Below are positions 8,347 through 16,985 of a stretch of 64,000 nucleotides of DNA, piece after piece. Positions within the stretch are counted from its first letter, which is position 1; the number at the start of each line of letters is the position of its first letter. The position numbers were made by a program, and so were the translations under genes. The notes below the pieces were generated by a model that made no database searches, had not been told where the DNA came from, and saw only the letters and a program-made list of their open reading frames with translations. Origin of the DNA: a gamma proteobacterium symbiont of Ctena orbiculata (lineage in GTDB: Bacteria; Pseudomonadota; Gammaproteobacteria; Chromatiales; Chromatiaceae). The stretch spans positions 62,001 to 126,000 of the forward strand of contig QBVC01000019.1 of NCBI GenBank assembly GCA_003058495.1. The letters are read 5' to 3'.

Positions 8347-9174
8347 TCAGCCTGACAGGGCAGCCCGGATCGCCCAAGCCACATCGGCCGCCTGACGATT
8401 CTGCCAGACATCATGCACGCGAAAAACCTTCACCCCCGCCATCACCCCGAGCGCGGTGCAGGCACAAGTGGCGGGCAGCAGCGCCTCGGGTTGCTCCTCC
8501 CTGCAGAGAGAACCCATAAACCTTTTACGACTCGCCCCGAGCAATAGCGGAAAACCCAGATCGCCAATCTGTTGCAAGGCCGCCAGCAGCTGCAGATTGT
8601 GCCGCTTTCCCTTGCCAAAACCGATTCCGGGATCGAGCAACAGCTGCTCCTCTCTCACCCCCGCCTCCAATGCCGCTTCAATCCGTTCGGAGAGAAACGA
8701 TTTCACTTCTGACACCACATCCCCGTAGCGCGGTGATTGCTGCATGGTCTCGGGCGTGCCGCGCATATGCATCAGCACCAGGGGGACACCCGCCGACGCC
8801 GCCAACTCAAGGATCTCCGGATCATCGCGGCCCGCGGAGACATCGTTGATCATATCCGCCCCTCCCTCGATCGCCTCTCGCGCCACCTCGCTCAGGGTGG
8901 TGTCGATGCTGATGGGAAACCCCCCTGGCAGTCGCTGCCGCAGCCCTTCAATGGTTTGCAGCACCCGCCTCTTCTGTTCGCCAGCGTCGACCCTCGATGC
9001 CTCGGGTCGGGTGGATTCCCCGCCAATATCAATGATATCCGCCCCCTCGGCCACCATCCCCAGGCCCCGGGCCACCGCTGATGCGGGATCATAGAGACCG
9101 CCGTCGGAAAAACTGTCCGGGGTCAGATTCAGAATTCCCATGATTAGAGGATTAGAAAAATCCAATATTGACAT
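8347..9174 (-). CDS. folP: dihydropteroate synthase (FolP family)
   Basis: A 275-residue TIM-barrel enzyme joining a pterin pyrophosphate to p-aminobenzoate. Motifs are canonical: I-M-G-I-L-N-L-T-P-D-S-F-S-D-G-G, D-I-G-G-E-S-T-R-P, I-N-D-V-S-A-G, L-D-P-G-I-G-F-G-K and G-A-S-R-K-R-F. Length is normal. In many Gammaproteobacteria folP sits between ftsH and glmM; here it stands alone, divergent from a sigma-54 activator and close to formate dehydrogenase and a DmrB-like flavoprotein. This context leaves open that it is a second copy serving tetrahydromethanopterin rather than folate synthesis; that is inference. No ribosome site stands out before the ATG at 9174. Confidence 0.92.
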   Translation of the reverse strand: MSILDFSNPLIMGILNLTPDSFSDGGLYDPASAVARGLGMVAEGADIIDIGGESTRPEASRVDAGEQKRRVLQTIEGLRQRLPGGFPISIDTTLSEVAREAIEGGADMINDVSAGRDDPEILELAASAGVPLVLMHMRGTPETMQQSPRYGDVVSEVKSFLSERIEAALEAGVREEQLLLDPGIGFGKGKRHNLQLLAALQQIGDLGFPLLLGASRKRFMGSLCREEQPEALLPATCACTALGVMAGVKVFRVHDVWQNRQAADVAWAIRAALSG

Positions 9175-9234
9175 AGGGTTACCCCTAATTTCCTGACAGA
9201 TTGAGATTTGTCAATTGAGTGATATTGGCATAAA

Positions 9235-9249
9235 CTCAACCAAGTTGAG
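9235..9249. promoter_or_regulatory. perfect palindrome in the folP / sigma-54 activator divergent promoter region
   Basis: CTCAAC-CAA-GTTGAG, six-base arms with a three-base centre, lies in the AT-rich gap between two divergent genes. TTGAGA at 9245-9250 could be a weak -35 with ATAATT at 9267-9272 (16-base spacer) for the activator gene, so a protein bound to the palindrome would cover it. Position fits an operator; the binding protein is unknown. Confidence 0.35.
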
Positions 9250-9354
9250 AAGAATTTATAAAAATCATAATTATTACCCCGTGAAATATAAAGATTGTTG
9301 GTCATGGAAGAACCACGAACGGGGCTATTTAAGACCAACCAGAGGTAAATCAAG

Positions 9355-11319
9355 TTGGAGAGAGCCATCCTGCACAACGACGCTTCTAATCATGAGGATT
9401 TCGTGCGCGCCGCCCTTGAAGGCAGCCACATCATCCACTCATCCGAGATCGACGATCTGACACTCAGATCCTGGCGGCGTTGCCGTGATGAACATGGGCT
9501 GGATCCGGGGATGTCGCCCGACCCGGTCATCATCAACCGGGATGATCTGCGCGAGCGTCTCAACAGATATGAGCGCATGCTCGACATTGCGCGGGTGGAG
9601 ATGACCGATCTCTATCAGCAGCTGGCCGGATCCGGTCACGCCATCATGCTCACCGACAAAGACGGCATCCTGCTGAATTTCATCGGCGATCCCCAGTTTA
9701 CCGACGCCGCCGCCCATGCCGGGATGCAACTGGGCGCGGTCTGGAGCGAATCGGTCCAGGGCACGAACGGCATGGGCACCTGCCTGGTGGAGCAGAAACC
9801 CCTGGTGATCCACAAGCAATCCCACTTCTTCTCCCGCAACGCAAGCCTGACCTGCTCCGCGGCGCCCATCTTCGATCCCCATGGCGAGATCCTGGCGGTA
9901 CTCGATGCCTCCAGCGAATCGAAGATGGCCCAGCAGCACACCATGGTCCTGCTCAACATGTCCGCCCAGGTGATCGAGAACAGGGTCTTCTTCTGCGCCA
10001 TGAAAGAGGCCTTCGTGCTGCGCTTCCACTCCCGCTCCGAGTTCATCGGCACCCTGGGGGAAGGCGCCATCGCCTTCGACACGGACGGCAAGATATTGGC
10101 CATCAATCGCAGCGCCATGTTTCAGCTCAACCTGGAGTCGCCGCTGCAGATCGTGGGGCATCCAATCAACCAGCTCTTCACGACCTCATTCTCGTCGCTG
10201 CTGAAGAATGTCCACTCCCCTGCCTTCCCGATCCGCGAATCCCAGCATGGAAGACGCTTCTTCGCCACCCTGCAGGCGCCGGAAAAGAGCTGTCGTCCCA
10301 GCGTTGTCCCGCCCTGGGCTGAAAAGAGCGATATCGGCAGGCGCGATGATAACGACTACCTGGGCAGCACCGACTCCCTGGATGCCTTGCATTTCGACGA
10401 ACCGCGCATGAAACGCAATGTGAAGACCGCGGTAAAACTGGTCGAGCGGGATGTGCCCTGCATGCTGTTCGGCGAGACCGGCACGGGTAAGGAGATGTTC
10501 GCCCGGGCACTGCACACGGCCAGTTCCCGCCATCAAAAGCCCTTTGTCGCGGTGAACTGCGCATCCCTGCCCGAGTCCCTGATCGAGAGTGAACTGTTCG
10601 GTTACCGGCCGGGCGCATTCACCGGCGCCAGCCGGGAGGGAAATCGCGGCAAGATCGTGCAGGCGGATGGCGGCACGCTCTTTCTCGACGAGATCGGCGA
10701 CATGCCCCTGCATCTGCAGGCGCGTCTGCTGCGGGTGCTGGAGGAACGGGAAGTCACCCCCCTTGGCGGCGAAAAACCGATCAAGGTCTCGATCAAACTG
10801 ATCAGCGCCACCCACCACAATATAAAGAACATGGTGGAGGACGGTGATTTTCGGGAAGATCTCTACTATCGCCTGCACGGCGTCTCCCTGACCATGCCAC
10901 CGCTGCGGGAGCGCACCGACAAGCTTCAGTTGATCAAGCACATAGGCCAGTTGGAGGCGGAAACCGCTGCGGAGCTGAACTGGGAACCCGAAGCGCTGAA
11001 ACTGCTCGAGAACTTCCCCTGGCCCGGCAATATCCGCCAGCTTCGCAATGTGCTTCGCACCACGACCGCGTTGTGCGAAGAGAATGTGGTGACCATCAAC
11101 GATCTGCCGGAAGAGATTCGCAATACCGTCTACGATGACGAGTTCCCCGAGGGCCCGGAAATCAACCTCAACGCCCTGGCGATCGCGGAGCGTGATGCCC
11201 TGCTCAGCGAACTGGAAGAGATGCATTGGAATATCAGCAGGGTTGCCAAAAAGCTCGGGCTGAGCCGCAACACCCTCTATCGGCGGATGAAGCGATTCGG
11301 GATCACGCCCCCCCGCTGA
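9355..11319 (+). CDS. sigma-54-dependent transcriptional activator with GAF sensor (AcoR-like)
   Basis: A 654-residue enhancer-binding protein. The N-terminal half has the AcoR-type GAF region (S-V-Q-G-T-N-G-M-G-T-C, then CSAAPIFDPHGE) and a PAS-like stretch (GAIAFDTDGKILAINRSA). The AAA+ domain has Walker A GETGTGKE, the sigma-54 contact loop GAFTGA, Walker B TLFLDEIGD and the R-finger region. The C-terminus is a Fis-type helix-turn-helix (AKKLGLSRNTLYRRM). The start is a TTG at 9355 with AGAGG nine bases upstream; no ATG is suitably placed. It lacks a receiver domain, so it senses a ligand directly. Its target is unknown; the promoter-like site at 8090 is a local candidate, and the flavoprotein downstream may be co-regulated. 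Confidence 0.9.
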   Translation: MERAILHNDASNHEDFVRAALEGSHIIHSSEIDDLTLRSWRRCRDEHGLDPGMSPDPVIINRDDLRERLNRYERMLDIARVEMTDLYQQLAGSGHAIMLTDKDGILLNFIGDPQFTDAAAHAGMQLGAVWSESVQGTNGMGTCLVEQKPLVIHKQSHFFSRNASLTCSAAPIFDPHGEILAVLDASSESKMAQQHTMVLLNMSAQVIENRVFFCAMKEAFVLRFHSRSEFIGTLGEGAIAFDTDGKILAINRSAMFQLNLESPLQIVGHPINQLFTTSFSSLLKNVHSPAFPIRESQHGRRFFATLQAPEKSCRPSVVPPWAEKSDIGRRDDNDYLGSTDSLDALHFDEPRMKRNVKTAVKLVERDVPCMLFGETGTGKEMFARALHTASSRHQKPFVAVNCASLPESLIESELFGYRPGAFTGASREGNRGKIVQADGGTLFLDEIGDMPLHLQARLLRVLEEREVTPLGGEKPIKVSIKLISATHHNIKNMVEDGDFREDLYYRLHGVSLTMPPLRERTDKLQLIKHIGQLEAETAAELNWEPEALKLLENFPWPGNIRQLRNVLRTTTALCEENVVTINDLPEEIRNTVYDDEFPEGPEINLNALAIAERDALLSELEEMHWNISRVAKKLGLSRNTLYRRMKRFGITPPR

Positions 11320-11664
11320 TCAGGGATCAACCCGATCACTGGGCCCGGTAGGTTTCCGGGCCCGGATCCCTTACAACCAAAGCGCAGGTATCCGCGACCC
11401 GGGTGTCGAGTGATTTGTTTCCCCGGTCCGGTTCCGTTCACGCCGATCTGTTCCGGCTGAAACCAGCACCCGGATCTTTTACCCTAGTGCCCGCCAGCCC
11501 CATGGATCGGCGGCAACAGGAGAGGCATTGCGCGCAACTGGCTCACTTTTTGCCCTCAGATTGGAAACGGTCGATCAGGAGAGAGAATGCAGAATCCGGG
11601 AAAACACCATGCGGTCGATGTCCACCACCGCGGCCTACTGCAACCAGCGAGCGATTGAGCCTGT
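11320..11664. other. intergenic region after the sigma-54 activator
   Basis: This 345-base gap contains the hairpin at 11341-11363 and otherwise no motif I can defend. A reading frame at 11403-11678 crosses into the next gene in another frame and has no coding character. A promoter for the flavoprotein gene must lie here, but none is obvious. Confidence 0.4.
11341..11363 (+). terminator. GC-rich hairpin, probable terminator of the sigma-54 activator gene
   Basis: GGGCCCGG (11341-11348) pairs perfectly with CCGGGCCC (11356-11363) around a seven-base loop, 22 bases after the stop codon. There is no T-run behind it, so termination would be inefficient or factor-assisted. Confidence 0.45.
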
Positions 11665-12198
11665 ATGAGCAGTCATGAAAAGCCAAGAGAGGCCTGGGCA
11701 ATCACAGGATCGGGGCACTACCTCAAGGAGTGTCTGGATCTGGTACAGCAGCGGCCCGATGTGGACCTCTTCCTGAGCAAGGCGGCGGCAGAGGTGCTGC
11801 CGATGTATGACTTCGATCTGAAGTCGATTCGACAGCAAATCACCTGTTTTCGCGACACCACGGCCAGCGCCTCGCCGGTTGGCCTCTTCTACCAGGGACG
11901 CTATCGGCGCCTGGTCATCGCCCCCGCCACTTCCAATACCATCGCCAAGATGGTCTGGGGAATCGCCGATACCCTGGTAACCAACATCTATGCCCAGGCC
12001 GGCAAGTGCCGAATTCCAAGCATCGTCTTCGCCTGCGATACGGAACCCGAAATGGAGACGGAGGCGCCCGGCGGCATGGTGATGGTCTACCCGAGACAGA
12101 TCGACCTGGAGAATGTAAAGCGATTGGAGGATTTTGAGTACACGTCGGTGGTGACCAGCTTTGATCAGCTTCTCGCCACCCTCGAAGATCTCGATTGA
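11665..12198 (+). CDS. flavoprotein family, DmrB-like (dihydromethanopterin reductase-type)
   Basis: A 177-residue Flavoprotein-fold protein. It opens with the FMN-binding G-S-G-H-Y-L-K-E segment, contains LVIAPATSNTIAKMVWGIADTL and the NIYAQAGK stretch that shapes the FMN site, and matches the archaeoflavoprotein/DmrB subgroup in length. DmrB reduces dihydromethanopterin; bacterial members occur in organisms with tetrahydromethanopterin-linked formaldehyde oxidation. Neighbouring formate dehydrogenase and a dihydropteroate synthase fit that pathway. No other methanopterin genes are in the window, so the assignment is an inference. The ATG at 11665 has only a weak ribosome site. Confidence 0.7.
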   Translation: MSSHEKPREAWAITGSGHYLKECLDLVQQRPDVDLFLSKAAAEVLPMYDFDLKSIRQQITCFRDTTASASPVGLFYQGRYRRLVIAPATSNTIAKMVWGIADTLVTNIYAQAGKCRIPSIVFACDTEPEMETEAPGGMVMVYPRQIDLENVKRLEDFEYTSVVTSFDQLLATLEDLD

Positions 12199-12206
12199 GT
12201 CATACG

Positions 12207-12265
12207 GTGCGGCAAGCCGCACCCTACACAATAGCATTGGCCGTAGGGTGGGGCCCTGCCCCACC
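12207..12265. repeat. double palindrome between convergent genes
   Basis: Two perfect hairpins: GTGCGGC/GCCGCAC with a two-base centre (12207-12222) and GGTGGGGC/GCCCCACC with a three-base loop (12247-12265). CCCTAC at 12222-12227 also pairs with GTAGGG at 12243-12248, so the whole can fold as one structure. It separates convergent genes and probably works as a bidirectional terminator. The style matches small dispersed palindromic repeats; no second copy was found in this window. Confidence 0.5.
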
Positions 12266-12279
12266 AGAGTGTGGAGACG

Positions 12280-13038
12280 TTAGCCGCTGTTCTTCTTGAG
12301 CAGCGGTTCAAGCAGATCCATCGGCAGCGGAAAGACCAGGGTATGGCTCTTGTCTCCGGCGACCTCGGTCAAGGTCTCCAGGTACCTGAGCTGGATCGCC
12401 TGGGGTTGCACGGCGAGGGTCTTCGCCGCTTCAACCAGTTTTTCCGCGGCCTGGAGCTCACCCTCCGCATGGATCACCTTGGCCCGCCTTGCCCGCTCCG
12501 CCTCGGCCTGGCGGGCAATCGCCCGGATCATGCTGTCATCCAGGTCGACATGCTTGATCTCCACGTTGGAGACCTTGATCCCCCAAGTGTCGGTCTGTTG
12601 ATCCAGAATGTTGCGTACATCGTTGTTGAGACGTTCACGCTCCGCCAGCATCTCATCCAGTTCGTGCTGTCCGAGCACGGAACGCAGGGTGGTCTGCGCC
12701 AGCTGGCTGGTGGCGACCATGTAATCCTCCACCTGAATGATCGCCCGCTCCGGATCCAGCACACGGAAGTAGACCACGGCATTGACCTTCACCGAAACGT
12801 TGTCCCGGGAGATCACGTCCTGGGAGGGGACGTCGAGAACGATGGTTCGCAGATCGACCCTGACGAACTGTTGGATTACCGGGATGATGATGATCAGGCC
12901 CGGCCCCTTTACCTTCCAGAAGCGTCCCAGCATAAAGACCACACCGCGTTCATACTCGCGAAGTATCTTCAGCGCCGAGGCTAAAAAGGTGACGATCAGA
13001 AAAAGAATTACCGCATAGAAATAGAGCGTCATGATCAC
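12280..13038 (-). CDS. slipin / stomatin-like SPFH-domain membrane protein
   Basis: A 252-residue SPFH protein: one N-terminal membrane segment ([17 protein letters not shown]), then the slipin signature [10 protein letters not shown] and [13 protein letters not shown], and a C-terminal helical region rich in Ala/Glu ([19 protein letters not shown]). Such proteins form oligomeric membrane microdomain scaffolds. It overlaps the NfeD gene by four bases (ATGA), a pairing seen across bacteria and archaea in which NfeD proteases cut the C-terminus of the slipin. No catalytic activity of its own is expected. Confidence 0.9.
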   Translation of the reverse strand: MIMTLYFYAVILFLIVTFLASALKILREYERGVVFMLGRFWKVKGPGLIIIIPVIQQFVRVDLRTIVLDVPSQDVISRDNVSVKVNAVVYFRVLDPERAIIQVEDYMVATSQLAQTTLRSVLGQHELDEMLAERERLNNDVRNILDQQTDTWGIKVSNVEIKHVDLDDSMIRAIARQAEAERARRAKVIHAEGELQAAEKLVEAAKTLAVQPQAIQLRYLETLTEVAGDKSHTLVFPLPMDLLEPLLKKNSG

Positions 13039-14396
13039 TTCTCCTTATCAACCGGCGTAACCTTCAGCACCAGACCCTCCCTGCCGGTAATCTCTACCAG
13101 CTGATCCTTTTGCAGGGGATGCTCGGAGCGGGCCCGCCATATTTCACCATGTATCCTGACATCACCTTCACCGGTGAAGTCATCCACAACCACGCCTGCG
13201 CTGGTCAACATCTCCTCGCGTCCGCTCACCACGGGGCGGTTGCGGGATTTGATCGCCATGCCGATGACGAACACCATGAGAAAGGCGCTGCTCACCGCCA
13301 CCACCAGGATCAGCGGCAGCGATATACCGAACCCCGCCTGGTCGGTATCGATGAGAATCAATGAGCCGATCGTGAAGGCGACCACGCCGCCTATGCCCAG
13401 GGTGCCAAAGCTTGGCACGAAGGCCTCCCCGACCATCAATGCGAGCCCGAGCAGGATCAATGCCACACCTGCATAATTGATCGGTAGCAGATGGAATGCA
13501 TAGAGCGCCAGCAGCAGGGATATGGCGCCCACCGTTCCCGGCACGATCGAGCCGGGATTGGCGAACTCATAGATAAGACCGTAGATACCCACCAGCATGA
13601 GGATATAGGCCAGATTCGGATTGCTGATGATGCTCAACAGTTTACTCTGCCAATCGGGCAGGTGTTTCTCGATAACCAGATTCTCGGTATTCAGGGTTTT
13701 ACTGCCGAGCGGGAGCTCCACCTGGGTGCCATGCAGTTCGGAGAGCAGGCTGTTGACATCTTCAGCTACCAGATCGATCACGCCCTGCTTCAACGCCTCC
13801 TCAGCGGAGAGGCTGGCAGCTTCCCGCACCGCCTTTTCCGCCCAGTCCGCGTTGCGCTTGCGCAGATTCGCCAGGCTGCGAATATAGGCGGCCGCATCAT
13901 TGACCACTTTGCTTGTCTTGGCATCCGTCGCCTGGGGTTGATTACCCTCGTTCCCATCTTCGGTCTTGGGTTTGTCTGGCGTCGACTTCGGTACCCCGCC
14001 CATGGTTACAGGTGTCGCGGCTCCCAGATTGGTGGCCGGGGCCATTGCCGCGATATGACTGGCATAGAGAATATAGGTACCGGCGCTGGCTGCACGCGCG
14101 CCGCTGGGGGCGACATAGGTGACCACAGGCACCTGGGAGGCGATGATGCGCTTGATGATGGCCCGCATCGAGGTATCCAGGCCCCCCGGGGTGTCCATCT
14201 GCAGGACAACCAGCTCAACGCCATCGCTTTCTGCCTTGTCCAGCGCCCGATCCAGATAATCGGCTGTGGCGGGACCTATGGCCCCTGAGACCTCCAGCAG
14301 GAAACCCCTGGGCGTTTGCGCCTCGGCGTGGAGCTGGGCAAGTCCACTGACGCAGAGACAGATAAGGAGAAGCAGAGACACCGCATATCGAGACAC
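13035..14396 (-). CDS. long-form NfeD membrane-bound serine protease
   Basis: A 453-residue protein with a signal peptide, a ClpP-like protease domain (about residues 30-240), a cluster of four to five membrane segments (about 255-390) and a C-terminal OB-fold NfeD domain ([19 protein letters not shown]). The catalytic serine is S104 in R-A-A-S-A-G-T, after the M-D-T-P-G-G-L oxyanion segment. A low-complexity insert rich in Lys/Thr/Gln lies around residues 137-165. It overlaps the slipin gene and is probably its processing protease. Transcribed leftward from the AT-rich region shared with pstS. Confidence 0.9.
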   Translation of the reverse strand: MSRYAVSLLLLICLCVSGLAQLHAEAQTPRGFLLEVSGAIGPATADYLDRALDKAESDGVELVVLQMDTPGGLDTSMRAIIKRIIASQVPVVTYVAPSGARAASAGTYILYASHIAAMAPATNLGAATPVTMGGVPKSTPDKPKTEDGNEGNQPQATDAKTSKVVNDAAAYIRSLANLRKRNADWAEKAVREAASLSAEEALKQGVIDLVAEDVNSLLSELHGTQVELPLGSKTLNTENLVIEKHLPDWQSKLLSIISNPNLAYILMLVGIYGLIYEFANPGSIVPGTVGAISLLLALYAFHLLPINYAGVALILLGLALMVGEAFVPSFGTLGIGGVVAFTIGSLILIDTDQAGFGISLPLILVVAVSSAFLMVFVIGMAIKSRNRPVVSGREEMLTSAGVVVDDFTGEGDVRIHGEIWRARSEHPLQKDQLVEITGREGLVLKVTPVDKEK

Positions 14397-14816
14397 AAAC
14401 CACCCCGCTATGTTGTTACCTTATAGTCTAGACCCCGGAAAGGCAGCCGGCATTCGTTGCCGGTTGATTGTTTTGAGTATTTTTTACTATTTTACAATAA
14501 TCTATTCTAGCTTATTAATGTAATTTATAGATAAAGTCAGCACTACACAATGCTAAGAATATCGATTCCACCCCATAGTTCAATTATCCACGCCTTGCAT
14601 TGATCGAAATTAATTTTCATTCAAACCCGAGCTGTCACAATACTGTAATATTACTGGAATATATTTGTAATCTTCCTGTAATAATTGGCTCTCTCTTCAG
14701 TAGATAACAGTTAAACCATAAACAGCAACAATAAAGATTTTCAACCTTGAGCTGATTGCCGGAAAAACTTTTTTTACTGCGGTTTTCGTCATTCAACAAA
14801 TCTGAGGGTGTTCACA
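14397..14816. other. AT-rich divergent promoter region between nfeD and pstS
   Basis: This 420-base region is visibly AT-rich compared with both flanks. It contains the five-copy PhoB half-site array at 14632-14682 and the pstS ribosome site GAGG at 14804-14807. I see no further gene. TAGATA-like and TTAAAC-like hexamers after the array could be the pstS -10 but none is decisive. Confidence 0.5.
14632..14682 (+). promoter_or_regulatory. PhoB binding array (five half-sites at 11-bp spacing) upstream of pstS
   Basis: Five heptamers occur with starts at 14632, 14643, 14654, 14665 and 14676, every one exactly 11 bases from the last: CTGTCAC, CTGTAAT, CTGGAAT, TTGTAAT, CTGTAAT. PhoB binds direct repeats of CTGTCAT at 11-bp spacing, so this is a strong Pho box of two and a half units. 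It lies 135-185 bases before the pstS start and predicts induction by phosphate starvation. Confidence 0.88.
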
Positions 14817-15692
14817 ATGAGACAATTCTCTTTTGCCACAACATTGGTGGCTACCAGCCTGCTATGCATTTTTTCCGCACAGGCGGCGGATCGCACCGTG
14901 ATCCAGAACAAGGGGTCGGACACCCTGGTCAACGTCGCCCAGGCCTGGGCCGAGGAGTACGGCAAGGTTGACGCCAATGTGGCAGTCGCCGTATCAGGCG
15001 GCGGATCGGGTACCGGTATCGCGGCGATGATCAACGGCACCGTGGATATCGCCAACGCCAGCCGCCAGATGAAAAAGAAAGAGATCAACCTGGCGAAGTC
15101 GAAAGGCCAGGACCCCATCGAGCATGTGGTCGGTTATGACGCCCTCGCCGTCTTTCTGCACCAGAACAATCCGGCCGAAACCCTCACCTATGATCAGATA
15201 AAGGCGATCTACGGACGCGGCGGCAAGGCTACAAAATGGTCCGATGTGGGCTTTGAGGTCCCGGGCTGCAAGAATGGCGAGATCGTCGTCGTCAGCCGCC
15301 AGAACAACTCCGGCACCTACGCCTATTTCAAGAAAGAGGTGCTCGGCAAGAAAGGCAAGTATCGCCAGGGCACCTTGGACATGCACGGTTCGAAGGACGT
15401 GGTCGATCTCGTTGAAAAGACGCCTTGCGCCATCGGTTACAGCGGCCTGGCCTACGCCACGGACCACATCAAGATGGCCTGTGTCTCAAAAGCGGGCGGG
15501 GATTGTATCAGCCCCAGCGTGGAGACAGCGAGCGATCGCAGCTACCCCATTGCACGGCCCCTGTTCATGTACACCAATGGCGAACCCAAGGGTGCAGTCA
15601 AGGCCTATCTGGACTGGGTCAAGAGCGATGTAGGCCAGTGCATTCTGCTGAAAAAGGGCTATGCACCGATTCGTGGCGTAAGTTGCAATTAA
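14817..15692 (+). CDS. pstS: periplasmic phosphate-binding protein PstS
   Basis: A 291-residue substrate-binding protein for the phosphate ABC transporter. Signal peptide ends SAQA; the phosphate-binding loop S-G-G-G-S-G-T-G-I-A-A and D-I-A-N-A-S-R are present, as are V-V-S-R-Q-N-N-S-G-T and the C-terminal SGLAYA region. I chose ATG 14817, nine bases after GAGG; a GTG at 14808 abuts that site. Six cysteines in the second half suggest disulfides. First gene of the operon, under the PhoB array; a hairpin after its stop may let it be made in excess over the membrane subunits. Confidence 0.93.
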   Translation: MRQFSFATTLVATSLLCIFSAQAADRTVIQNKGSDTLVNVAQAWAEEYGKVDANVAVAVSGGGSGTGIAAMINGTVDIANASRQMKKKEINLAKSKGQDPIEHVVGYDALAVFLHQNNPAETLTYDQIKAIYGRGGKATKWSDVGFEVPGCKNGEIVVVSRQNNSGTYAYFKKEVLGKKGKYRQGTLDMHGSKDVVDLVEKTPCAIGYSGLAYATDHIKMACVSKAGGDCISPSVETASDRSYPIARPLFMYTNGEPKGAVKAYLDWVKSDVGQCILLKKGYAPIRGVSCN

Positions 15693-15732
15693 CCGGAATG
15701 GCAAAACCCGGTTTGGCGGACTGACATAGTCT

Positions 15733-15770
15733 TCCCAACCCCGGCAGCCAGATGCTTGCCGGGATTGGGA
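15733..15770 (+). promoter_or_regulatory. intra-operon hairpin between pstS and phoU
   Basis: TCCCAA-C-CCCGGCA (15733-15746) pairs with TGCCGGG-A-TTGGGA (15757-15770) with a single C/A mismatch and a ten-base loop. There is no T-run. Position after the binding-protein gene fits an mRNA-stabilising or attenuating hairpin that raises pstS relative to downstream genes. Confidence 0.6.
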
Positions 15771-15907
15771 CCGGCCATGCGCGTCGATTTCGCTATGGAA
15801 CTGGTTATCTAAACAGCAACTGCCTGCCTCTGACAGGCTTTCAACAATAAAACCTATCCAAAAGTCCGTTGTCACCAGTGACGGCGTTCAATGGGGAGCA
15901 TCAAACA

Positions 15908-16984
15908 ATGGGCCATCTTGAAGAACGACTGGAACGCGACCTGAAAGATATCCACGATCGCGTGGCGAAAATGGGCGCACAGGCACAGGAGGCGGTCAGG
16001 TATGCCGTGCAGGCCCTGCAGACGGGGGATAAAAAACTTGCCTATGCCACGGTGTTGAATGACAACCCGATCAATCGCAGCATGCGCGAGATCGATAATA
16101 CCTGTCATCGCTTTTTTGCCATCCACATACCGACCGGTGGACACCTGCGACTCCTCTCCTCGGTGATTCGCGCAAATATCGAACTGGAGCGGATCGGCGA
16201 TTATGCCGTCACTATCGCCCGTGAAGCAGCCCAGCTATCCCAGCCACCAAGCGGCGGGCTGGGCAAGGAGCTCGACCGCATCGCCAGCGAAACCATGAAC
16301 ATGCTGCAGCTGGCAATCTCCGCCTTTACCGAGCTCAATGCCGAAAGCGCCAAGAGCACCATGACCATGGCGAAGGAGATGGAGCACAACCTGGACATTG
16401 TCTATACAGAGATGATGGAGAACGACGAGCGCACCAAGGTCGAAGAGATCCTGGCGATTTTTGTCGTCTTCACTCAACTCAAGCGTGTAGCGGACCAGGC
16501 GAAAAACCTTTGCGAGGATACCCAGTTCGCGGTGACCGGTGAGCAGAAAACGCCCAAGATCTTCAATATCCTTTTTGTCGATGAAGACAACAGCAGCCTG
16601 AGCCAGCTGGCTGAGGCCATTGCCAGGATGAACTATCCGAACATAGGCAACTACCGAAGTGCGGGGCGGGTCAAGGCGGATGCGATCAATCCGCAGTTGG
16701 TCAAGTTCCTGGAAGAGAAGGGTATAGATTATGCTGACACCCTGCCCACTACCATCGATCAATTGACGCCCAAGGAGATATCCGACCAGCATATCATCGT
16801 CTCGTTGCAGGGCGAGGTGGAATCCTACCTGCCGCGCATGCCCTTCCACACGTCGGCCCTTACCTGGGGCCTGGGCGAGGCGCCTGAGGACGAGGATTTC
16901 CATGAGTACGAATCGATCTATCGCGAGCTGGCCATATTGATCAAGGACCTGATGGAACTGTTGCGTGGCGAGGGGGCGAGCTGA
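15908..16984 (+). CDS. phoU: PhoU fused to a degenerate low-molecular-weight phosphatase/ArsC-like domain
   Basis: A 358-residue protein, far longer than normal PhoU (about 235). Residues about 1-215 are PhoU: two three-helix repeats with metal-binding E-L-E-R-I-G-D and L-K-R-V-A-D motifs. Residues about 220-300 align with low-molecular-weight phosphatase/arsenate reductase: N-I-L-F-V-D-E-D-N-S-S-L-S corresponds to N-V-L-F-L-C-T-G-N-S-A-R-S of the ArsC at 29299, followed by YRSAG and a region like NPxxVxxLxExGID. The catalytic Cys and Arg are replaced (Asp, Leu), so it cannot be a Cys-phosphatase. A helical tail follows. Start ATG 15908 has GGGGAG nine bases upstream; an earlier TTG at 15869 does not. 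It sits second in the pst operon, before pstC. Confidence 0.88.
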   Translation: MGHLEERLERDLKDIHDRVAKMGAQAQEAVRYAVQALQTGDKKLAYATVLNDNPINRSMREIDNTCHRFFAIHIPTGGHLRLLSSVIRANIELERIGDYAVTIAREAAQLSQPPSGGLGKELDRIASETMNMLQLAISAFTELNAESAKSTMTMAKEMEHNLDIVYTEMMENDERTKVEEILAIFVVFTQLKRVADQAKNLCEDTQFAVTGEQKTPKIFNILFVDEDNSSLSQLAEAIARMNYPNIGNYRSAGRVKADAINPQLVKFLEEKGIDYADTLPTTIDQLTPKEISDQHIIVSLQGEVESYLPRMPFHTSALTWGLGEAPEDEDFHEYESIYRELAILIKDLMELLRGEGAS

Positions 16985-16985
16985 A

